Shown: piece by piece, positions 49,001 to 59,825 of the stretch
Numbering within the stretch: position 1 is the stretch's first letter
Layout of the letters: the number at the start of each line of letters is the position of its first letter
From: Favolaschia claudopus
Taxonomy: Eukaryota > Basidiomycota > Agaricomycetes > Agaricales > Mycenaceae
Assembly (NCBI GenBank): GCA_037176885.1
Contig: JAWWNJ010000168.1
Coordinates: 372,001 to 436,000, forward strand
Length of the DNA stretch: 64,000 nucleotides
Direction of reading: 5' to 3'
Program-made: the position numbers and the translations under genes
The notes under the pieces: generated by a model
The model's database searches: none
What the model was told of the DNA's origin: nothing
The model's input: only the letters and a program-made list of their open reading frames with translations

Positions 49001-50074
49001 GGCGCGAGGTATCTGCGTCGACGCGAGGAGATGCCCGACAAGAACGGCATGCGCCTTGCGCGTAATTTGGTCGGCGCTTTCGAGGGACTTTACGCATTGT
49101 GTTACGACGGCCTCGACGTCAGGAGCGGAAGGCGGGGGATGGCCATCGGAGCCTGAGTATAACGCGATGAGGACCTGGACGACATTCAGAGCTCGGTTAC
49201 ACAGCGTAGAAGCTGCTTACATCGGCAGCACCGCGCTGCACGGCAAGGCATTTATCCGTTAGAGCTGCACGCATCTGCTTGACGACGTCCTTGAAACTGG
49301 CTTCCGTGACGGCGCGGGCGGCCGTGGTCAGAGATTTTTGAAGTGCTACAAGCGCGTGATAGCGAAGAAGGGGAGTCTAGTAATATTTAGCGGCATGGTG
49401 GAAAGCAATGGACGAGGATACGTACACTAGACGACTTGACGGTTCTTGCAGATGTCGTGGTTATTTCAGCCATGAAAGACATGAACTAGAAAATAAGACG
49501 AATGAAACCTGAATCGAACAGAAACTCACCTGCGAACCAAAGACTTTCATCAAGTCGCCAATGACAGAAAACGCGGCGCTACAAACGACATGAGATTCGC
49601 ATTGAGAACACGAACAAGACATACATCTTGTGTGAATCGCGATCTGGAGTTTTGAAATCTATAATAACCTTGATGAAAGCCTGGAGAGTGTCGAATAATG
49701 TCCGGGTTTCGCCACGCGTATACAACGCAACGAAGCATCTGGCTACACAGTTGCGCAATGCGCGGCCAGGAATGGGATACGGGTCCTGCGCGAGAATGAT
49801 TTTGACGAGAGCAGACTCTACATCGGCCTGCTTCGATTTGAGGTGTTCCTGTATTCACTCGTTCAGTTCGTGTACTGGGAGGAGACACGACAACCAACGA
49901 CGCACTATGGGAGCATCGTTGATACTCTTCTCAGTCCCACAAAGCCATTGGAAGAGATACATTTCGCCATTCTCTCCGGTAATTTCTGACTATACCATTT
50001 CAGCGGCACTATTACCCCGCAATCGACCGTTATACCTCCTCGATATCCGTGATGACCACCGGGTCAGCCGCCAT
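43090..50074 (-). CDS. LAA1: HEAT-repeat protein HEATR5/Laa1 (AP-1 accessory)
   Basis: Very large HEAT-repeat protein, 2042 residues, the size of yeast Laa1 and animal HEATR5, which localise AP-1 clathrin adaptor to the trans-Golgi and endosomes. Seventeen exons on the minus strand: 50074-50036, 49989-49906, 49848-49625, 49578-49530, 49485-49426, 49376-49221, 49174-47336, 47283-46903, 46844-45573, 45515-45284, 45230-44944, 44860-44457, 44403-44300, 44251-44126, 44071-43906, 43852-43696, 43638-43090; all phases agree. Conserved segments include CVARCFVALYTRGETRTLFD, SVRVNAAWALRCFCYSTPLR, AGCALAFGAIYSHVGGLAAG, PHPVVHFWALNALGRVMNAA and NNLLASVLILTVVPSSV. The thirteenth exon is the least certain, since two frames look plausible; I chose the one consistent with both neighbours. 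It is divergent from Gup1, 140 bp between starts. Confidence 0.87.
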
Positions 50075-50214
50075 GTTTGAAGACGCGGCCAATTGAGGGA
50101 GGAACTCAAGAAGTTTCAACCCAGTACTGAGTAAAGAGAAGAGAGCAAGCAGTATGTATTGATCTAAATCAATTCAATCCTCCTCAGCTCACTCATGGCA
50201 ATTCGTCGACTTCA
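50075..50214. promoter_or_regulatory. Divergent promoter region Laa1/Gup1
   Basis: Only 140 bp separate the two start codons, so the transcription start regions must be shared or overlap. I see no TATA box or repeated motif in it. Confidence 0.5.
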
Positions 50215-52454
50215 ATGAGAAACGCGTCTTCACCCCATATCACACTCTCACCATTTCAACTAGACCCCCCCAATCCGAAACGTATGCGTCTAATAGACCT
50301 GACGGTCCACACCTCCGACCGTCCGCGACCTCTTTCGCAAGAAGCCTCGCCATCCCGATGGAAGACCCTAGAATTTAGAATCTACGCCGTCTTCATATTC
50401 TGTATCGTCCTCACAATGGCTTGGATACCCACTACTCTCAGCTCTCGTGCGTCAACAGCTTTCGTCGGTGTCGTGTGCATGTGCTAGAATACCCGCTCAG
50501 CAACCCACCCCAATTATCCACGCTTTCGTTCCCGGCTGTCTCAAGGCTGGCTCTTTGGCAGACCTGTTGTAAGCTTACTCAGCGTCATGGAAGTCCTACA
50601 GTTGACGAATGCTAGGACAACAGTGACGCCCAGTTTCGCGCCTTCAGAAGCAATTTCATTCCATTGACTTTGGCAGCCGCTGCGTATCTCGTCGCCAAAT
50701 TTATCCGAACTCGACTACATGGCTCGAAACCGCCTTCCGACAACATGTATCTCATTCCATTCAACTTCGGTGCTTCAATAATCACGGTCGTTGCACTCCA
50801 CGGAACCAGCACCCTGAAAATATTCGTTATTCTCACCGCAAATTACTACATCTCCAAGCGCTTCCGCGGTTTCAAGTCCGGCCCAATCTGCAGCTGGATC
50901 TTCAACGTCGCTGTCATCTTCCTGAACGACTGGTACAGCGGTTATAGGTTTCGAGATCTAACATCTTCCTTGGCTTTTTTGGTTTGTTCATCTTCCCTGC
51001 ATGCTCCCCACAATAACTCGAAGTTCACCTAGGACTCATTCGACGGCATATATCCCCGCTGGCATCTAAGCTTCAACATAACAATGCTCCGTCTCATCTC
51101 ATTCAGCATGGACTACTACTGGGCCTGCAATTCCACCCCAGCCGCCACCGAAGCCTCCACCGAAAAACAGCGCCAAACCACAGCCCATCCAGAAAGCATG
51201 TACTCCTACCTAAACTACATATCCTACGCGCTCTACCCCCCGCTCTACCTCGCCGGCCCCATCCTCTCCTTCAACGACTACATCTGGCAGGTGTGTCTCC
51301 CTCCCCCATCCCACTTTCAGCTTAATTGATCAACACAAATCATGATTTCAGCACCGAAAGCCCCTCACCATCCCCCGCTCCACCGTCCTAGGCTACTGCC
51401 TTCGTTTCCTCATCTGCGTCCTCACCATGGAATTCATCCTCCACTTCATGTACGTCGTGGCCATCAAAGACACTAAGGCTTGGGTAGGCGACACGCCCGC
51501 CCAAATCGCTATGATAGGCTTCTGGAACCTCATCGTCGTCTGGTTGAAGGTCAGCATTCATGCATCCAATCCACAGTCTCCCTCCCAGTAACCCCCCAAA
51601 ATCGCACAGCTAATGATTGTCTGGCGTTTCTTCCGCCTCTGGGCTCTCGCATCCGGAATCGAGGCCCCGGAGAACATGATCCGATGCATGGCCAACAACT
51701 ATTCCGTTTTCGGTTTCTGGCGAAGCTGGCATCGCAGCTACAACATCTGGCTAATTCGGTCCGTACTCCCGACCACTCCATCGTATGTTGATTCGCACAC
51801 AACTCACCTTCCTTCCTTCCTTCCACCAGGTACATCTACATCCCCGTCGGCGGCACTAACAACAAAATCGTCAATACCCTACTGGTTTTCACCTTCGTCG
51901 CCCTATGGCACGACTTGACCTTCCGCCTCCTCGCATGGGGTTGGCTCGTCAGCCTTTTCGTAGTACCCGAACTCGCCGCGCGGTACGTTCTCCCTGAATC
52001 CAAGGTGCGTTGTGCGTTTGCTTTACCGCTATAATACCATCTCATCCAATTCGTATCATCATCATTGCCAGTACGGCCACAAGCCTTGGTACAGACACGC
52101 CTGTGCCCTCGGCGCAGTCTTCAACATCCTCATGCTAATGGCTGCGAACCTCGTCGGTTTCGTCCTCGGCCTCGACGGGATGAAATTCTTCGTACAGCAG
52201 CTCTTCGGTACCGCAGAAGGTATTTACCTCCCTACCTGAAACTCATCTTCACTTCGCCGCAACACAATCCAATTTTCATTTCCCTTCTAGGTCTGCGATT
52301 CCTAGCAGGAGCCTCTATATGCCTTTTTGCGGCGTCGCATTTGATGTTCGAGTACAGGTTAATCTTTTTGACATATTGCAATGCTCGTTCAACACCTGAC
52401 CTTGGTTTGCGCAGGGAAGACGAAAAACGGCATGGGATCATGAGGAAATGTTGA
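50215..52454 (+). CDS. GUP1: MBOAT O-acyltransferase Gup1
   Basis: ER multi-pass membrane-bound O-acyltransferase; yeast Gup1 remodels the lipid of GPI anchors. 566 residues. Exons: 50215-50446, 50501-50568, 50616-50981, 51033-51290, 51352-51549, 51610-51758, 51830-52004, 52072-52219, 52291-52357, 52415-52454. Motifs: [92 protein letters not shown] and the active-site histidine in [18 protein letters not shown]. The end is [15 protein letters not shown]. About ten hydrophobic segments are present. Intron 1 uses the acceptor at 50500, because only that gives THPNY in frame. Intron 6 carries a short CCTT microsatellite before its acceptor. Confidence 0.92.
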
Positions 52455-52804
52455 GGACTGAGATTGTCGAATTGTTTCGTTACTCCAGTAATCGAATTGA
52501 AACAACCAGACGACATATATTCAAAGGAAGGCGGAGGGGTGTCTTTGGTTGATGGCGAAAGGGAGCGCGCGGTATGCAGAGAAATGGAAATGTCGAGTTT
52601 GTGTTGAGTAATTGCTTAACCTTTAGGCCCCGATCGGGCCCGTCGGTAAAGTTACCGTATGGCTACGGTCCAGCCCATCAAAGTTTTCATACCGTATTCC
52701 CACCGGTTGTCGGCCGTTTGGCGCGTGTAGTCACATCTTGTCACATATAATAAACAACAACAAACTACTTCCTTTTCGCGTTCTCTCGTGCACCACAGCG
52801 TGTT
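52455..52804. other. Left flank of the Harbinger remnant
   Basis: It contains the Gup1 3' flank, then a GC-rich segment from about 52620 that starts TTAACCTTTAGGCCCCGATC. A TTA followed by a GC-rich end would suit a Harbinger terminus (3-bp TTA/TAA target duplication), but I found no matching inverted end on the right. Confidence 0.35.
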
Positions 52805-54227
52805 ATGGCGCGAAACAACCACGCATTAGCGCGTATTATTGCTCGGCGCATCTACCAAAACGCTCTATGGGAGAAAAAACGCCAGCAACGCGAGAAATTG
52901 CGCAAAAAAAAGCTTCTGGTAGTGCTTTTGAGCACTGTGGCTGCTTTTGCGGCTACGCTGTGTGTGCAGGCGCCGGAGCCTGTTCCTATGCATACTTCTA
53001 TTCTTTCGGGACATGGCTGGCTCACAGAACTCATCAATGGACACCCCGAGCACTTTCGAAATCAAATGGGAATGGCTCCGCATGTCTATCTTCGCTTGCT
53101 CTTTGAGTTACAGGCGTATTCCGGCCTCTCCAATACCAAGTTCGTGACTGCAGCGGAGAAACTTGGGACTTTTCTACATTTTGTACGGACCGGGTCCAGC
53201 AGTCGCATGCTGCAAGAGAGGTTCCAAAGAAGTGCGGAAACCATTTCAAAGTATGTTACCGCCCTTCATAATTCAAAGCTGCTTACCGACATGATATCAA
53301 AGGTCTATCTATTCCATCCTGAACTGCATTGTTGGGTCTTTCTATCAAAAACACGTCCATCTACCGCCAGATGAGACACCACCTGAAATCAAGGTGAATC
53401 CGAAACTCTATCCTTATTTTCGGAACTGCCGTGGTGCGATTGACGGCTCTCATTTTCATGCGTGGGTTCTATCGGAGTGCATGGCACACTACCGCAATCG
53501 GAAGGGCTTCATTGGTCAAAATGTACTGGCAGCATGCAATTTTGCTATGCTGTTTGTCTATATCTTGCCAGGCTGGCAGATTCGACGGTGTTTGGATACG
53601 CGTGAGAGCATGACTTTGCAGTTCCAGCTGGAAAGTACTATCTTGCGGATGCCGGCTTTCCCTTGTGCGATGTTCTGCTTACCCCGTACCGTGGGGTGCG
53701 ATACCATTTGAAGGAGTGGGGCACTGTACACCAGAGGTATTGTATTCTATAATATTTACAAGTGCAAAAGTGCTGACCTCGAATTCAGACCCAAGAACCC
53801 CAAAGAGCTATTCAATCTCCGCCATGTGCAAGCTCGCAACGTTGTCGAGCGTATCTTTGGCATTGCAAAACACCGATTCAGTATCTTTTCTCGTGCCCCC
53901 GAATATCCCATTGATGCTCAGTCCCGGCTCATATCCGCAATCGGGGCGCTCCACAATTTTCTTCGCATTCACAACCGTGAAGACGAAGCTAGGGAGTTTG
54001 TGGATGAAGCACAGCGTGTCCAAGGTCAGGACAGTATGGCTAACTTTGTGCAAAACGACATCACCGAGCCGCGCGAGATATCAGAGGAGGAGCTTGGACT
54101 GAATATAACCGAAGCAGAGCGGGCCCGAGCATCTGCGCGTCGGGATGCAATTGCGCAACAGATGTGGCAAGACTACCTTAATTATCGCGCAACGCATGGG
54201 CATTTCCCTGAGGAAGACTACAATTAA
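52805..54227 (+). pseudogene. Decayed PIF/Harbinger transposase (HARBI1-like, DDE)
   Basis: DDE endonuclease of a PIF/Harbinger DNA transposon. From the start MARNNHALARIIARRIYQ the reading frame runs through QMGMAPHVYLRLLFELQAY and LGTFLHFVRTGSSSRMLQER. The catalytic core has GAIDGSHFHAWVLSECMAHY (first Asp), then DSTVFGYA (second Asp) and AGKYYLADAGFPLCDVLLTP, then after an intron (53732-53789) RNVVERIFGIAKHRFSIFSR (Glu). There are three lesions: a frame change near 53340 between ISK and SFYQKHVHLPP; a frame change and missing residues after PGW near 53575; and an in-frame TGA where an Arg codon is expected (about 53604). Hence it is called inactive. The C-terminal part (EARE... to EEDYN) is open. 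Confidence 0.85.
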
Positions 54228-54307
54228 CATTATAATCGATTCGTTATTAAAACCTTTTGTAATCTACGACAACAAGTAACGAGTAGTTGGTATGTATTGG
54301 AATGTAA

Positions 54308-54665
54308 TTAGAACTCGGTATTTTCAAGGATAGAACGTATGAAGTTGGTACGATTAGATTTTTTGGAAGAGGCAATATAAGTTTGTGCTACAGCGGAGTC
54401 CTTCGCAAAGAGGCGCATCACATACGGCTCTTCCCCATCCGAGAAATCATTATCCTCCTCCATGACCCTGATGGCACGAGAGCGAGCCTCGGGGCTGCTG
54501 ATGGTCGTCAAAGATTGACCAACATCGCGAAGGGCAGTCGCAATCTCGCTCGCAGCATCGGCATTGCGTTTGCGACGGGTACGAGGGCCGCTCGGAGACG
54601 AGGGGGTCGATGACGAAGCAGGGCGCTTGGCAGAGGAGGAAGTACGAGGGCAACAGTTGAGGTAG
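54308..54665 (-). pseudogene. C-terminal fragment of a Harbinger partner (Myb/SANT-like) protein
   Basis: The minus-strand translation ending IASSKKSNRTNFIRSILENTEF, with ALRDVGQSLTTISSPEARSR and RAIRVMEEDNDFSDGE before it, resembles the C-terminal part of the DNA-binding partner protein that accompanies fungal Harbinger transposases. The N-terminal Myb/SANT-like domain is not present upstream: beyond 54665 the frame leads into unrelated sequence next to the KDZ gene. It lies tail-to-tail with the transposase, the usual order for two-gene Harbinger elements. Confidence 0.5.
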
Positions 54666-54707
54666 TCACAATACAACGTGGCCCGGATAATCCACAAGTG
54701 CACGTAG

Positions 54708-55000
54708 CAATGTGCCCATTGCTCTCCTGAGGGCGGTGTACATTGCAATGTGCACCCGTCCCTCTGCACCACACCCCACTATACACCCCTCTCGGCACAT
54801 CGGCTCCTCCGTTCGCATCAAAGCACTGAATGTCATCTCGGCGGACCCCTCCGCATCAAATAATGATGTGATGTGTCTCCAAATCATTTCCTCCTCCCGC
54901 CCAATCGAATATATTATGTAACGAATTCCTCAACAATAAAATTCAGTGTCCGCACACGTTTCAATGTGTACCAACCCCCGCATACATTACAATGTGCACC
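54708..55000. repeat. Repeated CAATGTGYACC motif
   Basis: CAATGTGCACC occurs at 54746-54756 and 54990-55000, CAATGTGTACC at 54962-54972, and a variant CAATGTGCCC at 54708-54717, all in the same orientation. The array lies just downstream of the KDZ transposase stop (55024) and so may be part of that element's end. A short minus-strand frame at 54666-54887 covers the region but shows no motif. Confidence 0.55.
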
Positions 55001-55023
55001 GAGACAAATCTTTAATAAATAAA

Positions 55024-58000
55024 TTAGTATGCCTCTTCAAAATCGTCGAATTCGAGCTCCTCCCGTCCATCCTCCTCCAGCTCCACCTCCAGAGGGAGCA
55101 TCACCTCCTCCTCTACATTCCCTACATCCCCCCCCAAAGCAACCTTAGCCCTCTCACGCACAGCGGCCCACTGAGCTTTCCATTTTGATTCCCACCGATC
55201 CTCTCGATCCGCTTGTTCCAAAGCATATGCCCGCATCCCCTCCGCAACCGCAGGGGCTACCTCACGCTCCACATTTGCTCGTTCCTGCCACCACCGTGCC
55301 TTCCATCCACAGAAAACAAGGGTGCGCCTCATTTCCTCCTCCAATAACACTACCTCCTCTCGCCACCGATCAGCACGGGCCCGGGCTTTTGCCCACTCGA
55401 CGCGAATATCTGCTTGATTAATCACTCCCTGTACACTTGAACTGCGCCAGGCACTTACCAGCATGTAATTTCCCGTCGGCCCCCACCTCATCATTCCCCG
55501 TTTCCGCGTACCAAATCCAAGAGAGGACGCGATGCCCCTCACCCGTTTCCAGGTTAAAAAGCACCGTTAGATCGACAGGCTCACCGAATTCGTCCGTGTC
55601 CTGCGTGCCGTCATCCTTCAATCCAGCCAATGCTCGCGCCTTTCGATTATCTTCCTTTTCTTGCTCGTTCATCAAACGCTCATTCATTCCCCGAACGTCC
55701 TCCTTCTGTAACTCCCGATAAGTTGATTCCCACTCCCCCGACCCACGTAAATCCAACATCCCCTGCCGCGCTGCCCGATACTTCGCTGACGCACCACGAA
55801 TCCTCTCCTCAATTGCCTCGAGCAGGCTGCGGCTCTTTGTATACATCCCCTGCCCTTCTAAATGTTTCCGTTTGAATCGATGCGCGAAAGTCCGAGTACG
55901 CAAGCCGCTTCGAAGATCGCGCAGAGCCTCGGTCGCCTGGGCTTGTCGAAGGTCTTCCTCATTTTTCACGAGACCGGGGAGACATATACCCTCACGCACG
56001 TCAGCCGGCAATGACGATGGGAGGAAGATCTTGATGGTCTCAGGCCGGGAGTGATCGACCGTTGAAGGTGCTGGCTGCTTGGCAAGAAAAGCAGAGAGCC
56101 CAGGCATATATGTATCTTGAATATCTTGCAGGGCGGAAATCTTGCCCAATAAGAGTGTTCGTCGGCGTTGAAGATCAGTCGCTTGGATAGTCGTCCTGTT
56201 ACGCCGCTTCGCTTCCAAAGCAATCTCTGACCTAACGGGCAATGAGTCAAAACAGCCCGAAAACAAATAATCAATCAACGATCACGCACTGCATCTGCTC
56301 AATCTCCATCCCTGCCAACAAAAACGCGGCCGGCTTCACCTGCATCGCCGCCGCGCCATTCTGACTGACCCGTAGGTGGTCCTCTTCCGAAATTCTCTTC
56401 ATGACATCAGCCATGGACTCCGCTGCAAATCGGCACCGCAATCAGTATTTGAATCAGGAACGAGCTGTTAAATATCACCTGTCAGTTCCGCATATTCGAA
56501 AGGATTTGATGCTGCGTTCAACGGGTCTTTCTCCCAAGCTCGAATGGTCCTCTCCCACTCCTGTAATTCCTCGCCATGTTCTTCCCTCAAGCCCTCCGTG
56601 AACGCATGGAACGCTCGGCTGTGCATCATGGCCTGTGGGATTGCCAGAACAAGGCGATGAAGCAACGAGTTCCCTTTTAGAAGTAGAGATCAGCTTCGTT
56701 TCCATCAATCCACCATCCAACGTACCGAGATCAACCGTTTTTCGCCAGTTTGAAAACCCGCACAGGTCGTCGATGGTGTCCTCGCGTGAGCCTGGTCCCA
56801 TTACAGAGATGAACCTTGCAGCGGAATTGAGCCAAGACCAATTTCTCTCAACACCCTCCCCATCCGTCCGCCCAACGCCTTTGGTGTAGTTGAATGAATA
56901 GGGCCCGTGACAGCTCTTGACGTGCGGCGGCAGGTGAAACTTCGGCACTTTGAAGAGGATCTCAATCCAATCCGGTAACTGCATCTCCGTTGGCATCGCC
57001 TTCGCCCTCGTCCAGAAGTTACGGGACCATTGGCACGCAATATCATAGCTTGCCACGATAGTGAGAAGGAACACACCGATAAGACTGGAAAAGAATAGAA
57101 AATCCATATTGCTGTATCTACGAAGATCTGGAGGTAAGTTGCAGTATCTTTCAAACAACAAATTGACGTACTTTTCGCCCTTTTGAAGATCACCTGTTCC
57201 ACGAGCACGGAACATCTCGTGGCGTGAACAGCTCACCGAGCCGACACCCGACGCTCGCAGTCCCTTGGCGCGTTTGTTGTTTGCTGACCACAAAGCGGCA
57301 AACGAGACACAGTGGCTGATCTGCACATGGGTCAGTACCGGGCCGTTCTCTTTCCGAGCGTACTGACCTCATCTTGGTCCACATACTTAGCCAAATGCTC
57401 CAAATACTTATCATGCGCAACCATGTACGCCCAGCCGGGACCTAGAGTTGGATCGTTCTCGCGGGACGAGCGCTCACGACCTTTCATTTTGAAGTTTGCG
57501 TCTTCGGACAGAATCAAACGATAGATCCACCTACGAATGTCAATGTATGTCAATTATTTTGGGATTCTAGAGGGATACGGATCACTCACGCCACCTCGGG
57601 AGGTGCAGTATCCCAATCGTCAGGCAAGTTGATCCCCGGGTGCGGACAAGCCCGACAAGGAACGGCTAATTCCCCCGGAGCAGTTCCGGCAATTCCGCTG
57701 AGATCATGACCTCGCCCCGCTCGTTTGCAGAGTTGGAGGTGACGGTACTCTCTCACCATATGCATAAATTGAGGAAGGCGATCCTACAATGCCTAATTAG
57801 AACATGTATACCATAAACTCGTAGACGTACCGGGGGTTTTCGCAATCCAGAGCCATTGGTTTGCAAAACTAGCGCGTGATAAAAGTCGTATGCAGGGAGC
57901 CGTGCCTGGAGATTGAGCTGATGGAACCGCCTCAATAGACTGATCGTGGCGGCGGAGGCGGGCTCTTTCCATGTTGCGGGGTACCAGCCTACATTGAGCA

Positions 58001-58803
58001 GCTGGTATGGTTCAGCCGGCGAGTCGGGACACCCGCAGAAGTCAATGTCAAGCACATGGATTCCGTTGTGATGTAACACGACGAAACCGTTCTTCGGCGG
58101 CGACAAATGAGCAAACGGACAATATTTCCCGCCTGGATGCCCGACTTGGAAACGCAGACCGAGGTCTCGAGTCGTGCGAGGGTGAAGAAAGTTCTCTGTC
58201 CACTCCTGCGCAAGAATTTGTGTTCAAGCTGTTTTAAAAGAGAGATTGCAAGACATACCTGTAAAATGTGCAGAGGCTCGTCCTCGTGCCTGATGCGTAC
58301 ACAGTTAAAACAGAGCAATCTCCCCCCAAAGCAATCTTCGCATCGCCAGACGGGATCCTCGGCACCACATCTCGCACATCCCGAAACCCACCATGCTCCT
58401 CGTCCCTCAAGCTGGAGCAAGGCATCCAGATATTTCTGACGATGAGGTATCCATGTCTTGACGGGATGTGTCTGTACTCACAGCTCAGCGGGTGCGTCAA
58501 GAAAAATGAGAAAGTCGTCAGAAGACATACCGAATTCTCATTTTTTGGTTTCTTGATCTTGATTTTAATGGCGGCAGGACCCTCAGCGGCTGGCATGGTA
58601 GGTAGATTATGCTCTCCGTCCCCGTCGTACCCCATAGCCACATCGTAGGCATCAAAAACACTTTCTTTTTGGGGCGAAGGAGGCGGCACGTAATTCTGTT
58701 CGCGGCGCACACGTCGGTTTGAGGCAGTTGAGGCCGTAGAAGTTGCATCGGTGTTGGCGTCATGGGTGTACACTGCGCGGCGACGCTTCTTACTGCCAGA
58801 CAT
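55024..58803 (-). CDS. KDZ (Kyakuja-Dileera-Zisupton) transposase with CxC2-like cysteine cluster
   Basis: Transposase of the fungal KDZ DNA-transposon superfamily, apparently intact: 11 exons, 1082 residues. Exons on the minus strand: 58803-58531, 58471-58259, 58205-57831, 57783-57590, 57530-57368, 57320-57172, 57117-56726, 56673-56479, 56422-56290, 56231-55459, 55412-55024; all phases agree. The N-terminus is basic (MSGSKKRRRAVYTHD). A cysteine cluster follows (GCARCGAEDPVWRCEDCFGG, LLCFNC), then HVLDIDFCGCPDSP and YQLLNVGWYPATWKEP, and CRACPHPGINLPDDW. The catalytic region has YSNMDFLFFSSL, ASYDIACQWSRNF with the first acidic residue, KFHLPPHVKSCHGPYSFNYT, and GVGRTDGEGVERNWSWLNSA with the catalytic Glu. 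The C-terminal third is coiled-coil-like and ends acidic (EEDGREELEFDDFEEAY). Two more minus-strand genes follow upstream. Confidence 0.88.
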
Positions 58804-58915
58804 AATGGGGGGAAGCGGAAGGGAAATGTATTTGTATTGCAGATAGGACAGACGATGGTTTGTAAATAAATGTAAGACATACCGACGGGGTTAGTCCATG
58901 TGCATACTGGTCACT

Positions 58916-59560
58916 CTACTCCTCCTGGTGACGCCATACATCCCGAGCGATACGCGCATCCAGCTCTGCTGCCAAGTCCTCCGTCTCGGGCGACTGATCA
59001 GAAATGGCGTCAGAGCCATCAGAGCCACTATCGTCGGCGCGATAGAGAGCGAGGGCGTTGATGATATCTTCGCGCGTGTTCTCCGAGGCCGGCGTGCTTT
59101 CAATCCAGGCAATTGCCCTTTCGAGCGAGAGCGCAACGACTAATCCAGGCCGGTGCCCGGCGTTGATGAGGCATGCGAAGCGAGCGCGAGCTTCCGCTGC
59201 ATCAGTGAAAACCTCTCCCTCTGTTCCAACGCGAACGGCGTACGTCCTACCCTCTGTGTCTGAAGGTGTAGACGCGGGCGGAGGGGAAGGGGGCGTGGAC
59301 GGGGGTGTGGAGGGACCTGCCAGGGGCAAAAGTGGTGCGGGAGAGCGCGTAGCCGGGGACGGGGACGCAGAAGAACGCGAGTCATACGGTGGAGGGCTAT
59401 CTGATTCCGAGATAGGCAGGAGAGTTGCTGGGTCTGCCAGGGACGGAGAGGGCGAATGCGAAGGAGAGCGACTGGGAATAAGATAGACAGGCACTCCGGC
59501 GTCGTAATCGATGAGGAAAGGACTTGGCGTAAGACGCGAGTCGTCGCTGTGAGCCGACAT
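58916..59560 (-). CDS. Small protein with RNase H1 N-terminal-like (viroplasmin-type) domain
   Basis: Single-exon gene of 214 codons, 112 bp upstream of the KDZ transposase and on the same strand. Residues 1-105 are Ser/Pro-rich. Residues about 108-160 match the pattern of the RNase H1 N-terminal/caulimovirus VI domain, a small hybrid-binding fold: RTYAVRVGTEGEVFTDAAEA, then ARFACLINAGHRPGLVVALS and LERAIAWIES. The acidic C-terminus (DDSGSDGSDAISDQSPETED) is followed by LAAELDARIARDVWRHQEE. There is no RNase H catalytic domain. The domain call rests on pattern, not on a search. The placement suggests an accessory protein of the KDZ element, perhaps binding nucleic acid during transposition; that is inference. 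Confidence 0.65.
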   Translation of the reverse strand: MSAHSDDSRLTPSPFLIDYDAGVPVYLIPSRSPSHSPSPSLADPATLLPISESDSPPPYDSRSSASPSPATRSPAPLLPLAGPSTPPSTPPSPPPASTPSDTEGRTYAVRVGTEGEVFTDAAEARARFACLINAGHRPGLVVALSLERAIAWIESTPASENTREDIINALALYRADDSGSDGSDAISDQSPETEDLAAELDARIARDVWRHQEE

Positions 59561-59825
59561 AAAGAGAAGAAATCTGAAAGAGATATGGTTAGTTTAGTGT
59601 TACTTGAATCAAAGAGGGAAGAGACCAACTCACAGAGGCGCTTGAAGAGAAGAATAGATACAGATAGACAGATAGACGATGAAGAAAGGAAGAAGAAGCA
59701 GTTGTTTGTTGATGTTGTCGGTGCTGCCAACAGAATAGGCGCCGTTGACACAGGCAGTGAGCAACAGTCTGGCTTCACCTCTACATAAACACAGGCGGCA
59801 AGTAGTTACTCAACGATTAACAAGA

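Noticed and set aside
51809..51825. CCTT microsatellite in a Gup1 intron
   Set aside because: It is a short simple repeat acting as the pyrimidine tract before the acceptor; no further significance is supported.
52620..52660. GC-rich TTAACCTTTAGGCCCC sequence as a Harbinger terminal repeat
   Set aside because: No inverted counterpart was found to the right, so an element end cannot be claimed.
54666..54887. 73-codon minus-strand frame containing IAMYTALRRAMGTLL
   Set aside because: It covers the CAATGTG motif array, has no family motif and does not join to the Harbinger partner fragment by a clear intron.
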